Source of the DNA: Acidovorax temperans
GTDB lineage: Bacteria; Pseudomonadota; Gammaproteobacteria; Burkholderiales; Burkholderiaceae_C
DNA: 64,000 nucleotides
Direction: 5' to 3'
NCBI RefSeq assembly: GCF_006716905.1
Contig: NZ_VFPV01000003.1
Location: 248,001 to 312,000, forward strand
This document shows, in pieces, positions 33,332 through 41,355 of the stretch. The notes below the pieces were generated by a model, which saw only the letters and a program-made list of their open reading frames with translations, ran no database searches and was not told the DNA's origin. How positions within the stretch are numbered: the first letter of the stretch is position 1; every line of letters begins with the position of its first letter. The position numbers and the translations under genes were made by a program.

Positions 33332-36232
33332 ATGAACGCGCCCGCCCTGCCCCTGTCTGCGCTTGAGAACGCCGCCGAATTCCTGCCCCGCCACATCGGC
33401 ATCGACGCAGCGGATGAAGCCCACATGCTGTCTGTGATTGGCGAGGCCTCGCGCCGCGCGCTCATCGACTCCATCGTGCCGCGCTCCATCGCGCGCACGC
33501 AGGCCATGGACCTGCCCCCGGCCACCACCGAGGCGGCAGCGCTGGCCGAGCTCAAGGCCATCGCGGGCAAGAACCAGCTGCTCAAGAGTTTTATCGGCCA
33601 GGGCTACTACGGCACGCACACGCCGGGCGTCATCCTGCGCAACATTCTGGAAAACCCCGCCTGGTACACCGCCTACACGCCCTACCAGGCTGAAATCTCC
33701 CAAGGCCGGATGGAAGCCCTGGTCAACTTCCAGACCATGGTGTGTGACCTGACGGGCATGCCCATTGCCAACGCATCCATGCTCGACGAAGCCACTGCGG
33801 CCGCCGAGGCGATGACGCTGGCCAAGCGCTCGGTCAAAAGCAAGAGCAACGTGTTCGTGGTGGCAGGCGACGCGCATCCGCAAACCATTGAAGTGATCCA
33901 GACCCGCGCCAAGCCCCTGGGCCTGGAAGTGCGACTGGCCAACTCGGCCGAAGAGTGGAACACCCTGCTGGATGGCGACTACTTCGCCGCGCTGGCCCAA
34001 TACCCCGCCACCAGCGGCCGCATCGACGACCTGCGCGCTGATGTGGAAAAGGCGCACGCCAAGCAAGCCGCCTTCATCGTGGCTGCCGACCTGCTGGCCC
34101 TGACGCTGATCACGCCCCCCGGCGAACAAGGCGCCGACATCGTGGTCGGCACCACCCAGCGCTTTGGCATGCCCATGGGCGCCGGTGGCCCCCACGCCGC
34201 CTACATGGCCTGCCGCGACGAATTCAAGCGCTCGATGCCCGGCCGCCTCGTGGGTGTGAGCGTGGACGTGCATGGCAAGCCCGCTTACCGCCTGGCGCTG
34301 CAAACGCGCGAACAGCACATCCGCCGCGAAAAGGCTACCTCCAACATCTGCACTGCGCAGGTGCTGCCCGCCGTCATCGCCAGCATGTACGCCGTGTACC
34401 ACGGCCCAGAAGGCCTCAAGCGCATTGCCCAGCGCGTGGCCAGCTACACCGCCATCCTGGCGCAAGGCCTGAAGCAACTGGGCGCCCCCGTGCGTGAACA
34501 AGCCAGCTTCGACACGCTGAGCCTGCACACCGGCGCCGCTACCAAAACAATAGCTGCCCGCGCTGTATCCATGGGCGCTAACCTGCGAATTTACTTTGAA
34601 GAATACCTGTGCATCTCGCTGGACGAGACCACGACACGCGCCGACATCGAGCTGCTGTGGAAGGTGTTCGCCAAAGACGGCCAGCAGCTCCCCACCTTCG
34701 ACGCCTTTGAAAACGGCGTGGAGTCGCTGATCCCCGCCGCCCTGCGCCGCACCAGCAGCTACCTCACACACCCGGTGTTCAACACCCACCACTCCGAAAC
34801 CGGCATGTTGCGCTACATCCGCGCGCTGTCTGACAAAGACCTGGCGCTGGACCGCAGCATGATCCCGCTGGGCTCGTGCACCATGAAGCTCAACGCCACC
34901 AGCGAGATGATCCCCATCACGTGGCCCGAGTTTGCCAACGTGCACCCCTTCGCCCCCGCTGACCAGCAGCAAGGCTACAAGGAACTGGACGAGCTGCTGC
35001 GCGCCTGGCTGTGCCAGGCCACCGGCTACGCAGGCATCAGCCTGCAGCCCAATGCGGGCTCTCAAGGCGAATACGCCGGCCTGCTGGCCATCAAGGGCTA
35101 CCACGAATCGCGGGGTGAAGGCCACCGCAACATCTGCCTCATCCCCAGCAGCGCCCACGGCACCAACCCCGCCAGCGCCCAGATGGTGGGCATGCAGGTG
35201 GTGGTGACCAAGTGCGACGACAACGGTAACGTGGACATGGCCGACCTGAAGGCCAAGTGCGAACAGCACAGCGCCAATCTGGCCGCCGTGATGATCACCT
35301 ACCCCAGCACGCACGGCGTGTTTGAAACCAGCGTAAAGGAACTCTGCGCCCTGGTGCACAGCCACGGCGGCCGCGTGTACGTGGACGGCGCCAACATGAA
35401 CGCCCTGGTCGGCGTGGCCGCCCCCGGCGAGTTTGGGGGCGACGTCAGCCACCTGAACCTGCACAAGACCTTCTGCATTCCCCACGGCGGTGGCGGCCCC
35501 GGCGTCGGCCCCGTCTGCGTGGTGGAAGACCTGGTGCCCTTCCTGCCCGGCCATGACACCGGCGGCGTGAAGGGCGGCGTGGGTGCCGTCAGCGCCGCGC
35601 CCCTGGGCAACGCCGCCGTGCTGCCCATCAGCTGGATGTACATCCGCATGATGGGCGCCGAAGGCCTGAAGGCCGCGACCGAAACCGCCATCCTCAGCGC
35701 CAACTACATCAGCGCCCGCCTCAAGGACCACTACCCCACGCTGTACGCCAGCGAAGGCAAGGATGGAAAAAGCGGCCACGTGGCCCACGAGTGCATTCTG
35801 GACCTGCGCGGCCTCAAGGACACCAGCGGCGTGATGGCCGAAGACGTGGCCAAGCGCCTGATCGACTACGGCTTCCACGCCCCCACGCTGAGCTTCCCTG
35901 TGCCCAACACGCTGATGGTGGAGCCCACCGAGAGCGAAACCCTGTTTGAGCTGGACCGCTTCATCGACGCGATGATCTCCATCCGCGAGGAAATCCGCCA
36001 GATCGAAGCGGGCAAGCTGCCGCAGGACAACAACCCGCTCAAGAACGCGCCCCACACGGCTGAGAGCCTGCTGGGCACTGAGTGGAACCGCCCCTACACC
36101 CGCGAAGCCGCCGCCTACCCTGTGGCCGCCCTGCGCCAGTCCAAATACTGGTCGCCCGTGGGCCGGGTGGACAACGTCTACGGCGACCGCAACCTGTTCT
36201 GCAGCTGCTTGCCGGTGAGCGAATTGGCGTAA
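33332..36232 (+). CDS. gcvP: glycine dehydrogenase (aminomethyl-transferring), P protein
   Basis: A 966-residue PLP enzyme that decarboxylates glycine and loads the aminomethyl group on GcvH. It is the fused single-chain form. The N-terminal half contains [17 protein letters not shown] and [36 protein letters not shown]; the C-terminal half has the PLP Lys in [18 protein letters not shown] (K712). Length matches the family (about 960). Last gene of the operon, ending before a bidirectional terminator shared with intI. Around 34548-34585 the codons become AT-richer and the DNA resembles the genomic palindromic repeat, though length and frame are conserved. Confidence 0.97.
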   Translation: MNAPALPLSALENAAEFLPRHIGIDAADEAHMLSVIGEASRRALIDSIVPRSIARTQAMDLPPATTEAAALAELKAIAGKNQLLKSFIGQGYYGTHTPGVILRNILENPAWYTAYTPYQAEISQGRMEALVNFQTMVCDLTGMPIANASMLDEATAAAEAMTLAKRSVKSKSNVFVVAGDAHPQTIEVIQTRAKPLGLEVRLANSAEEWNTLLDGDYFAALAQYPATSGRIDDLRADVEKAHAKQAAFIVAADLLALTLITPPGEQGADIVVGTTQRFGMPMGAGGPHAAYMACRDEFKRSMPGRLVGVSVDVHGKPAYRLALQTREQHIRREKATSNICTAQVLPAVIASMYAVYHGPEGLKRIAQRVASYTAILAQGLKQLGAPVREQASFDTLSLHTGAATKTIAARAVSMGANLRIYFEEYLCISLDETTTRADIELLWKVFAKDGQQLPTFDAFENGVESLIPAALRRTSSYLTHPVFNTHHSETGMLRYIRALSDKDLALDRSMIPLGSCTMKLNATSEMIPITWPEFANVHPFAPADQQQGYKELDELLRAWLCQATGYAGISLQPNAGSQGEYAGLLAIKGYHESRGEGHRNICLIPSSAHGTNPASAQMVGMQVVVTKCDDNGNVDMADLKAKCEQHSANLAAVMITYPSTHGVFETSVKELCALVHSHGGRVYVDGANMNALVGVAAPGEFGGDVSHLNLHKTFCIPHGGGGPGVGPVCVVEDLVPFLPGHDTGGVKGGVGAVSAAPLGNAAVLPISWMYIRMMGAEGLKAATETAILSANYISARLKDHYPTLYASEGKDGKSGHVAHECILDLRGLKDTSGVMAEDVAKRLIDYGFHAPTLSFPVPNTLMVEPTESETLFELDRFIDAMISIREEIRQIEAGKLPQDNNPLKNAPHTAESLLGTEWNRPYTREAAAYPVAALRQSKYWSPVGRVDNVYGDRNLFCSCLPVSELA
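34546..34585. repeat. repeat-like sequence inside gcvP
   Basis: AAACAATAGCTGCCCGCGCT, GTATCCATG, GGCGCTAACC resembles the intergenic repeat (ATAGCTGCC-GCGCT-TATCCAT-GCGCT). It includes rare codons ATA, GTA and nearby CGA, unlike the rest of gcvP, yet encodes [14 protein letters not shown] in frame. Confidence 0.5.
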
Positions 36233-36273
36233 AGCCCGCTGATGCAGCGCTGCAATGGCGTTGCCCATAAAAA

Positions 36274-36297
36274 CAAAGGCCCGGTGACGGGCCTTTG
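36274..36297. terminator. bidirectional terminator between gcvP and intI
   Basis: CAAAGGCCCG-GTGA-CGGGCCTTTG, a perfect 10-bp stem with A-rich left flank, lying between the convergent gcvP and intI stops. Confidence 0.85.
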
Positions 36298-36301
36298 TGC
36301 T

Positions 36302-37336
36302 TTAGAGCGCATCTAGGGGGCTGAGCACTCCGCGCCCTCCCTTGCTCAGCACATGCGTGTAAATCATGGTGGTGCTCACATCCGCATGGCCGAGCAACTC
36401 TTGCACCGTTCGAATGTCGTAGCCCGCTTGCAGCAGATGCGTGGCAAACGAGTGGCGCAGCACATGCGGACTCACCGGCTTGGCGATCTGCGCAGCCCGC
36501 GCAGCCTCCCGAAACGCCCGCTGCACCGATTCAGGGTACACATGGTGGCGCCGCTCCATCGGCTGGCCCGTACGCGCATCGGGGCGCGGATCCATCGCCC
36601 GCACCGGCGAAGGAAACACGTACTGCCACGCCCAGCTGCGGTCGGCGTCCGGGTACTTCACCGCCAGCGCATGGGGCAAATACACCCGCCCCAGCCCCGC
36701 CTGCAGGTCTTTTTCATGCAACGCCCGTGCACGCTGCAACTGAGCCTGCAAATCCGCGATCAGGTTTTCAGGCAGCACCGTGATGCGGTCCTTGTTGCCC
36801 TTGCCCTCGCGAATCAGTATCTCGCGCCGCGCAAACTCCACATCCTTCACCCGCAGGCGCAGCGCCTCCAGCAACCGCATACCCGTGCCATACAGCAACT
36901 GCGCAATCAGCCCGGTCGTGCCCTGCATGTGCAACAACAACGTACGCACCTCGGTGGCCGTCAATACCACCGGCAGGCGTCTGGGCGTTTTGGCCTGCAC
37001 CACATCTTCCAGCCAGGGCAAATCCACACCCAGCACCTGCTTGTACAAATACAAAATCGCCGCCTTGGCCTGGTTCTGGGTTGATGCAGATACCTGGCGC
37101 TGCACCGCCAAATGTGTCAAAAATGCTTCTACCTCCGCCGCACCCATCTCTTGCGGATGGCGCTTTCCGTGAAACAGAATAAAGCGCCGCGCCCAATCCA
37201 CATAAGCCGTCTCGGTGCGAATGCTGTAATGGCGCGTGCGCAGATGATCACGCAAACGATCCAAAAGTTTGGGCGCTGGGGCGGGCCCGGGCAAGGCAGA
37301 TGGGGTGGTTGCCGCACGATCGGAAGACGATGTCAT
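36302..37336 (-). CDS. intI: integron integrase IntI (tyrosine recombinase)
   Basis: A 344-residue tyrosine recombinase that recombines attC with attI. Catalytic residues: R154 ([17 protein letters not shown]), H291 and R294 ([14 protein letters not shown]), H317 ([11 protein letters not shown]) and Y326 (TMIYTHVL). Residues about 230-270 ([13 protein letters not shown] ... [16 protein letters not shown]) match the IntI-specific extra segment absent from XerC/D, which recognises folded attC. The SAM-like N-terminal core-binding domain spans roughly residues 24-110. Full length, no frameshift, so probably active. Divergent from the cassette array as in all classical integrons; stops 5 bp after the shared terminator with gcvP. 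Confidence 0.96.
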   Translation of the reverse strand: MTSSSDRAATTPSALPGPAPAPKLLDRLRDHLRTRHYSIRTETAYVDWARRFILFHGKRHPQEMGAAEVEAFLTHLAVQRQVSASTQNQAKAAILYLYKQVLGVDLPWLEDVVQAKTPRRLPVVLTATEVRTLLLHMQGTTGLIAQLLYGTGMRLLEALRLRVKDVEFARREILIREGKGNKDRITVLPENLIADLQAQLQRARALHEKDLQAGLGRVYLPHALAVKYPDADRSWAWQYVFPSPVRAMDPRPDARTGQPMERRHHVYPESVQRAFREAARAAQIAKPVSPHVLRHSFATHLLQAGYDIRTVQELLGHADVSTTMIYTHVLSKGGRGVLSPLDAL

Positions 37337-37404
37337 CCGGAAAATTTTAGGTTTGCCTAAACGGCATCACCTGGGTACTATCCCTATGTACCAATGGATA
37401 CATC

Positions 37405-37433
37405 TTGTTTTGGCAGACCAACTTGCTTACAAT
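37405..37433 (+). promoter_or_regulatory. candidate cassette promoter Pc
   Basis: TTGTTT (37405-37410), 17-base spacer, TACAAT (37428-37433) reading into the array, placed between intI and attI as Pc promoters of some integrons are. The -10 matches 5 of 6 sigma-70 positions, the -35 is weaker. Confidence 0.6.
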
Positions 37434-37458
37434 GGCCGTCGTCTAATTCTAGTTAGTC
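37434..37458 (+). other. candidate attI site
   Basis: GTCTAAT-TCTA-GTTAGTC (37441-37458) gives two inverted integrase-binding boxes with the GTTAGTC core at which the first cassette starts. It lacks the long attC hairpin, as expected for attI. Confidence 0.72.
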
Positions 37459-37475
37459 CTCTCATATTCCTCTTT

Positions 37476-37775
37476 ATGCAGGCCTACATTCATTCCAGCG
37501 CTTCGCCTTTATCCAAGGTTTCTCCTTTGGGTTTTTGGCGCTTTGCCGGGCTTCGCCTGCGTTCGCTTGGTCGGTTTCAGGCCTTTTGGGCCTCTGGCGC
37601 TTGTGTAGCAAGCGCTGCTAGCTATCATTCTTGCAGCGCTGCGCCGCTTCCGTGGCCCAGCGCTTTTTCATGGGCCGCGCACGTCTTCAACGCTGGGCGC
37701 TCCCTTTTGGCCTTCGGGTCTAACTCTGCGCTCAAGCGGACTGGCTTTCAGCCAGCCGCTTACCTTGGCCGTTAG
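37476..37775 (+). CDS. DUF1010-like ORF, cassette 1
   Basis: A 99-residue Ser/Ala-rich ORF starting [20 protein letters not shown], with central [20 protein letters not shown] and ending AAYLGR. It resembles proteins labelled DUF1010 in Comamonadaceae (from memory). The [14 protein letters not shown] portion is encoded by a reversed copy of the genomic palindromic repeat, the last 18 or so residues by attC itself, and the stop TAG is part of the GTTAG core site. No ribosome binding site is evident before ATG 37476. May be a real small protein or a by-product of the element. Confidence 0.45.
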   Translation: MQAYIHSSASPLSKVSPLGFWRFAGLRLRSLGRFQAFWASGACVASAASYHSCSAAPLPWPSAFSWAAHVFNAGRSLLAFGSNSALKRTGFQPAAYLGR

Positions 37776-37777
37776 TC
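37718..37777 (+). other. attC 1
   Basis: GTCTAAC ... GTTAGTC, 60 bp. Stem AAGCGG/CCGCTT plus CTGGCT/AGCCAG with an unpaired A between them (extrahelical base) and a TTC loop. Confidence 0.92.
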
Positions 37778-37794
37778 CTCTCATATTTCTCTTT

Positions 37795-38094
37795 ATGCAG
37801 GCCTACATTCATTCCAGCGCTTCGCCTTTATCCAAGGTTTCTCCTTTGGGTTTTTGGCGCTTTGCCGGGCTTCGCCTGCGTTCGCTTGGTCGGTTTCAGG
37901 CCTTTTGGGCCTCTGGCGCTTGTGTAGCAAGCGCTGCTAGCTATCATTCTTGCAGCGCTGCGCCGCTTCCGTGGCCCAGCGGTTTTTCTTGGGCTGCGCA
38001 CGTCGTCAAGGCTGGGCGCTCCCTTTTGGCCTTCGGGTCTAACTCTGCAGTCAAGCGGACTGGCCTACGGCCAGCCGCTTACTTTGGCCGTTAG
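37795..38094 (+). CDS. DUF1010-like ORF, cassette 2
   Basis: 99 residues, almost the same as cassette 1 over the first 75 residues ([15 protein letters not shown]); differs near the end ([25 protein letters not shown]) where the attC loop has changed. Stops on the core-site TAG. Cassettes 1 and 2 look like a recent duplication. Confidence 0.45.
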   Translation: MQAYIHSSASPLSKVSPLGFWRFAGLRLRSLGRFQAFWASGACVASAASYHSCSAAPLPWPSGFSWAAHVVKAGRSLLAFGSNSAVKRTGLRPAAYFGR

Positions 38095-38096
38095 TC
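38037..38096 (+). other. attC 2
   Basis: 60 bp; AAGCGG-A-CTGGCC-TAC-GGCCAG-CCGCTT. Compared with attC 1 the inner stem has a compensatory T:A to C:G pair change. Confidence 0.92.
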
Positions 38097-38114
38097 CCTT
38101 TGAAATCCCGCTTT

Positions 38115-38399
38115 ATGCAGGTCGCCATTAACTCAAGCGTTTCGCCTTTCCCAAAGGTTTCTTCTTTTGGGTTTTGGCGCTGCACCGGGCTTCGCCTGCA
38201 TTCGCTTCGCAAGTTTCAAGCCTTTTTGGCCTCTAGCGCTTTTGCAGCAAGCGCCACCAGCTATCATTTTTGCAGCGCTGCGCCGCTTCCGTGGCGCAGC
38301 GCTTTTTCCTGGGCCGCGTCCGTCTTCAAGGCTGGGCGCCCCTTTTTGGCCTTCGGGTCTAACTGTTCGTCGCAGCCGACCGCCTACGGCGGCGGCTGA
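38115..38399 (+). CDS. DUF1010-like ORF, cassette 3
   Basis: 94 residues from ATG 38115 ([20 protein letters not shown]); an upstream ATG at 38100 gives 99. The most divergent 319-bp copy. Unlike its relatives it stops at a TGA inside the attC stem (38397-38399) before the core site, so its C-terminus is [13 protein letters not shown]. Confidence 0.42.
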   Translation: MQVAINSSVSPFPKVSSFGFWRCTGLRLHSLRKFQAFLASSAFAASATSYHFCSAAPLPWRSAFSWAASVFKAGRPFLAFGSNCSSQPTAYGGG

Positions 38400-38415
38400 A
38401 CTCAGGGCGTTAGTC
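38357..38415 (+). other. attC 3
   Basis: 59 bp; CAGCCG-A-CCGCC-TAC-GGCGG-CGGCTG. Stem sequence differs fully from neighbours but keeps pairing and the extrahelical A. Confidence 0.9.
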
Positions 38416-38432
38416 CCTTCATATTCCGCGTC

Positions 38433-38732
38433 ATGCAGGCCGCCATTAACTCCAGCGCTTCGCCTTTCTCCAAGGTTTCTCCTTTGGGTTTTTGGCGCTT
38501 TGCCGGGCTTCGCCTGCGTTCGCTTGGTCGGTTTCAGGCCTTTTGGGCCTCTGGCGCTTGTGTAGCAAGCGCTGCTAGCTATCATTCTTGCAGCGCTGCG
38601 CCGCTTCCGTGGCCCAGCGCTTTTTCATGGGCCGCGCACGTCTTCAAGGCTGGGCGCCCCCTTTTGGCCTTCGGGTCTAACTCTGCGCTCAAGCGGACTG
38701 GCTTTCAGCCAGCCGCTTACCTTGGCCGTTAG
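38433..38732 (+). CDS. DUF1010-like ORF, cassette 4
   Basis: 99 residues, [20 protein letters not shown] at the start and a second half practically identical to cassettes 1 and 8 ([10 protein letters not shown] end). Its 5' end resembles cassette 3, so it could be a recombinant between types. Stop is the core-site TAG. Confidence 0.45.
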   Translation: MQAAINSSASPFSKVSPLGFWRFAGLRLRSLGRFQAFWASGACVASAASYHSCSAAPLPWPSAFSWAAHVFKAGRPLLAFGSNSALKRTGFQPAAYLGR

Positions 38733-38734
38733 TC
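38675..38734 (+). other. attC 4
   Basis: 60 bp, same hairpin as attC 1 (AAGCGG-A-CTGGCT-TTC-AGCCAG-CCGCTT). Confidence 0.92.
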
Positions 38735-38751
38735 CCTTCATATTCCGCTTT

Positions 38752-39051
38752 ATGCAGGCCAGCATTTATTCCAGCGCTTCGCCAATCTCAAAGGTTTCTC
38801 CTTTGGGGTTTTGGCGCTGCGCCGGGCTTCGCCTGTCTGCACTGCGCAAGTTTCAAGCCTTTTGGGCCTCCAGCGCTTGTGCAGTAAGCGCTACCAGCTA
38901 TCATTCTTGCAGCGCTGCGCCGCTTCCGTGGCCCAGCGCTTTTTCCTGGGCTGCGCCCTTCTTTAAGGCAGGGCGCTCCCTTTTGGCCTTCGGGTCTAAC
39001 CTTGCGGTCAAGCGGACCCGCATTCTGCGGGCCGCTTACCTTGGCTGTTAG
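38752..39051 (+). CDS. DUF1010-like ORF, cassette 5
   Basis: 99 residues, [20 protein letters not shown], ending [10 protein letters not shown]. Forms a close pair with cassette 6 (same 5' end and attC type). Stop is the core-site TAG. Confidence 0.45.
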   Translation: MQASIYSSASPISKVSPLGFWRCAGLRLSALRKFQAFWASSACAVSATSYHSCSAAPLPWPSAFSWAAPFFKAGRSLLAFGSNLAVKRTRILRAAYLGC

Positions 39052-39053
39052 TC
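38994..39053 (+). other. attC 5
   Basis: 60 bp; AAGCGG-A-CCCGCA-TTC-TGCGGG-CCGCTT. Inner stem changed on both sides relative to attC 1. Confidence 0.92.
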
Positions 39054-39070
39054 CCTTCATATTCCGCTTT

Positions 39071-39370
39071 ATGCAGGCCAGCATTTATTCCAGCGCTTCG
39101 CCAATCTCAAAGGTTTCTCCTTTGGGGTTTTGGCGCTGCGCCGGGCTTCGCCTGTCTGCACTGCGCAAGTTTCAACCCTTTTTGGCCTCCAGCGCTTGTG
39201 CAGCAAGCGCCACGAGCTATCATTCTTGCAGCGCTGCGCCGCTTCCGTGGCCCAGCGCTTTTTCCTGGGCTGCGCCCGTCTTCAAGTCCGGGCGCTCCCT
39301 GTTGGCCTTCGGGTCTAACTCTGCGGTCAAGCGGACCCGCATTCTGCGGGCCGCTTACCTTGGCCGTTAG
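39071..39370 (+). CDS. DUF1010-like ORF, cassette 6
   Basis: 99 residues, [20 protein letters not shown], near-identical to cassette 5 with scattered changes ([19 protein letters not shown]). Stop is the core-site TAG. Confidence 0.45.
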   Translation: MQASIYSSASPISKVSPLGFWRCAGLRLSALRKFQPFLASSACAASATSYHSCSAAPLPWPSAFSWAAPVFKSGRSLLAFGSNSAVKRTRILRAAYLGR

Positions 39371-39372
39371 TC
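39313..39372 (+). other. attC 6
   Basis: 60 bp, same hairpin as attC 5. Confidence 0.92.
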
Positions 39373-39390
39373 CCTTCATATTCCCGCTTT

Positions 39391-39636
39391 ATGCAGGCCG
39401 CTATTTATTCCAGCGCTTCGCATGTCTCAAAGGCTTTCCAAGCCTTTTTGGCCGCCAGCGCTTGCCAGTCAAGCGCCACCAGCTATCCTTCTTGCAGCGC
39501 TGCGCCGCTTCCGTGGCCCAGCGCTTTTTCGTGGGCTGCGCCCTTCTTCAAGGCAGGGCGTTCCCTTTTGGCCTTCGGGTCTAACTCTGCGGTCAAGCGG
39601 ACCCGCATTCTGCGGGCCGCTTACCTTGGCCGTTAG
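39391..39636 (+). CDS. DUF1010-like ORF, cassette 7 (short type)
   Basis: 81 residues ([20 protein letters not shown]). Relative to the 99-residue form it lacks 54 nt (18 codons) in the first third, keeping frame; cassette 11 has the same gap, so this is an old subtype. Stop is the core-site TAG. Confidence 0.42.
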   Translation: MQAAIYSSASHVSKAFQAFLAASACQSSATSYPSCSAAPLPWPSAFSWAAPFFKAGRSLLAFGSNSAVKRTRILRAAYLGR

Positions 39637-39638
39637 TC
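39579..39638 (+). other. attC 7
   Basis: 60 bp, same hairpin type as attC 5 and 6. Confidence 0.92.
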
Positions 39639-39655
39639 CTCTCATATTCCTCTTT

Positions 39656-39955
39656 ATGCAGGCCTACATTCATTCCAGCGCTTCGCCTTTATCCAAGGTT
39701 TCTCCTTTGGGTTTTTGGCGCTTTGCCGGGCTTCGCCTGCGTTCGCTTGGTCGGTTTCAGGCCTTTTGGGCCTCTGGCGCTTGTGTAGCAAGCGCTGCTA
39801 GCTATCATTCTTGCAGCGCTGCGCCGCTTCCGTGGCCCAGCGCTTTTTCATGGGCCGCGCACGTCTTCAAGGCTGGGCGCCCCCTTTTGGCCTTCGGGTC
39901 TAACTCTGCGCTCAAGCGGACTGGCTTTCAGCCAGCCGCTTACCTTGGCCGTTAG
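39656..39955 (+). CDS. DUF1010-like ORF, cassette 8
   Basis: 99 residues, virtually the same protein as cassette 1 ([20 protein letters not shown] ... [10 protein letters not shown]), though separated by six other cassettes, implying re-insertion or copying of the same unit. Stop is the core-site TAG. Confidence 0.45.
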   Translation: MQAYIHSSASPLSKVSPLGFWRFAGLRLRSLGRFQAFWASGACVASAASYHSCSAAPLPWPSAFSWAAHVFKAGRPLLAFGSNSALKRTGFQPAAYLGR

Positions 39956-39957
39956 AG
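39898..39957 (+). other. attC 8
   Basis: 60 bp, hairpin as in attC 1; the final core reads GTTAGAG because an unrelated cassette follows. Confidence 0.92.
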
Positions 39958-40008
39958 GTGACGCCATCTAGCTTCTAGCCTTTATTTAAGATGGAATCAA
40001 GGAGTCTT

Positions 40009-40170
40009 ATGTTTTCTTCTCTTTTAGAAAATCAAAATATACAAAAGGATAGAGACTATTTGCCATATCAAAAGCCAAAAGATGGTTGTGGCTGTGATTG
40101 CTGCCGTGGTTGTCGTGATAATGACTGGTGTACCTGTGGGTGTGGGTGCTGCGGAAATGATCAGTCTTAA
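40009..40170 (+). CDS. 53-residue cysteine-rich protein, cassette 9
   Basis: A small protein with ten Cys in 22 residues (C27, C29, C31, C32, C35, C41, C43, C45, C47, C48): motif CGCDCCRGC ... CTCGCGCC, preceded by a charged N-terminus (MFSSLLENQNIQKDRDYLPY). A strong AAGGAG (39999-40004) lies 4 bases before ATG 40009. The pattern of CxC and CC pairs suggests metal binding like a metallothionein, but no known family was recognised; a modified peptide precursor is an alternative. Codon use is AT-rich compared with the chromosome. It is the only gene of a 277-bp cassette next to its own attC. Confidence 0.72.
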   Translation: MFSSLLENQNIQKDRDYLPYQKPKDGCGCDCCRGCRDNDWCTCGCGCCGNDQS

Positions 40171-40174
40171 ATAT

Positions 40175-40234
40175 ATCTAACCATTCACTCAAGCCGACCC
40201 GCCTACGGCGGGCGGCTTACCTTGTGCGTTAGAC
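40175..40234 (+). other. attC 9
   Basis: ATCTAAC ... GTTAGAC, 60 bp; AAGCCG-A-CCCGCC-TAC-GGCGGG-CGGCTT with an extrahelical A. Outer boxes pair perfectly apart from the end. Confidence 0.92.
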
Positions 40235-40287
40235 TTTTGGGCGGCGCGAATCTTGCTGCCCAAAGGCTTGCATTTACGGAGCAAAAA

Positions 40288-40650
40288 ATGAGCACTCACC
40301 GCGTGTATAAGTCCCATGAATTCATGCAGCCAGCCGAGAAAGAACCAATACGGTCTGTTGTTGTTGAATCTTCGCATTCAGTTATCGTGGCTTGGCATGT
40401 GGAGCCCGGCCAAACTATTGCGCCACATATTCACCCCGACGGACAAGATACATGGACCATCCTTTCAGGGGAAGGTCAATATCAAATTGACGAGCAAGGC
40501 AACACCGTTGCAATTGTTCCGGGGGATATCGTAGTTGCAAACAAAGGGCAGGTGCACGGTGTTCTTTGCACCAGCGTTGGCCCACTTCGGTTCATTTCAG
40601 TGGTTGCGCCTTTGGATGCTGGTTATGAACCGCTATCAGCAAAAACATAG
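40288..40650 (+). CDS. cupin-domain protein, cassette 10
   Basis: A 120-residue single-domain cupin. Motif 1 is HIHPDGQDTWTILSGEGQYQID (two His and a later Glu as metal ligands), motif 2 is PGDIVVANKGQVHGV with the third His. Such small cupins range from isomerases to dioxygenases and sensors; the reaction cannot be predicted. ATG 40288 with GGAG 8-12 bases upstream. Codon use is more AT-rich than neighbouring chromosomal genes, fitting import as a cassette. An upstream start at 40222 would overlap attC 9 and is unlikely. Confidence 0.85.
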   Translation: MSTHRVYKSHEFMQPAEKEPIRSVVVESSHSVIVAWHVEPGQTIAPHIHPDGQDTWTILSGEGQYQIDEQGNTVAIVPGDIVVANKGQVHGVLCTSVGPLRFISVVAPLDAGYEPLSAKT

Positions 40651-40686
40651 GGGATATCAAGTGCAACAAGCTGCCTCCGCTCCCCA

Positions 40687-40776
40687 GCCTAACTGTTTGG
40701 TCAAGCTGACGCCAACAGGCTCCGCCTGTTGGTACCCTCCGCTTCGCTCCGGCGCAGCTTACCGCGGGCGTTAGTC
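40687..40776 (+). other. attC 10 (long type)
   Basis: GCCTAAC ... GTTAGTC, 90 bp. AAGCTG/CAGCTT, extrahelical A, CGCC/GGCG, then an inner hairpin CAACAGGC-TCC-GCCTGTTG. Confidence 0.9.
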
Positions 40777-40790
40777 CCATCACCCGCTCT

Positions 40791-41036
40791 ATGCGCGCAG
40801 CCACTTATTTCAGCGCTCGGCCCTGTTCCAAAGGCTTTCTAGCCTTTTGGGCTTCCAGCGCTTGTGCAGCAAGCGCCACCAGCTATCCTTCTTGCAGCGC
40901 TGCGCCGCTTTCGTGGCCCAGCGGTTTTTCGTGGGCCGCGCACGTCTTCAAGGCTGGGCGCCCCCTTTTGGCCTTCGGGTCTAACTCTGCGCTCAAGCGG
41001 ACTGGCTTTCAGCCAGCCGCTTACCTTGGCCGTTAG
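40791..41036 (+). CDS. DUF1010-like ORF, cassette 11 (short type)
   Basis: 81 residues ([20 protein letters not shown]) with the same 54-nt gap as cassette 7 but otherwise divergent 5' end; its second half matches cassettes 1, 4 and 8. Stop is the core-site TAG. Confidence 0.42.
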   Translation: MRAATYFSARPCSKGFLAFWASSACAASATSYPSCSAAPLSWPSGFSWAAHVFKAGRPLLAFGSNSALKRTGFQPAAYLGR

Positions 41037-41038
41037 TC
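40979..41038 (+). other. attC 11
   Basis: 60 bp, hairpin as in attC 1. Confidence 0.92.
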
Positions 41039-41055
41039 CCTTCATACTCCGCTTT

Positions 41056-41355
41056 ATGCAGGCCAGCATTTATTCCAGCGCTTCGCCTTTCTCAGAGGTT
41101 TCTCCTTTGGGTTTTTGGCACCGTGCTGGGCTTCGCCTGCATTCGCTGCGCTGGTTCCAAGCCCTTTTGGCCTCTAGCGCTTGTATCGCAAGCGCTACCA
41201 GCTATCATTCTTGCAGCGCTGCGCCGCTTCCGTGGCGCAGCGCTTTTTCATGGGCCGCCCCCTTCTCCAAGGCTGGGCGCTTCCTTTTGGCCTTCGGGTC
41301 TAACTCTGCGCTCAAGCGGGCCCGCATTCTGCGGGCCGCTTACCTTGTCCATTAG
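41056..41355 (+). CDS. DUF1010-like ORF, cassette 12
   Basis: 99 residues ([20 protein letters not shown], ending [10 protein letters not shown]). Last member of the array. The stop TAG lies in a mutated ATTAG core. Confidence 0.43.
   Translation: MQASIYSSASPFSEVSPLGFWHRAGLRLHSLRWFQALLASSACIASATSYHSCSAAPLPWRSAFSWAAPFSKAGRFLLAFGSNSALKRARILRAAYLVH

Noticed and set aside
33215..36268. 1017-residue open frame antisense to gcvP
   Set aside because: It is a high-GC shadow of gcvP: His/Gln/Val/Gly-rich with no family character, while gcvP is an unmistakable full-length gene.
37337..37440. LexA (SOS) box at the intI promoter
   Set aside because: No CTGT-N8-ACAG match was found in the short region between intI and attI.
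38133..38585. Minus-strand frames of 90-150 residues across the cassettes
   Set aside because: They run across cassette boundaries and attC sites in the opposite direction to normal cassette genes and differ in length between copies.
37440..39960. CRISPR array or satellite DNA as explanation of the regular repeats
   Set aside because: Units are 319 bp rather than 55-75 bp, contain no short conserved direct repeat with unique spacers, lack cas genes, and carry attC sites and an adjacent intI.
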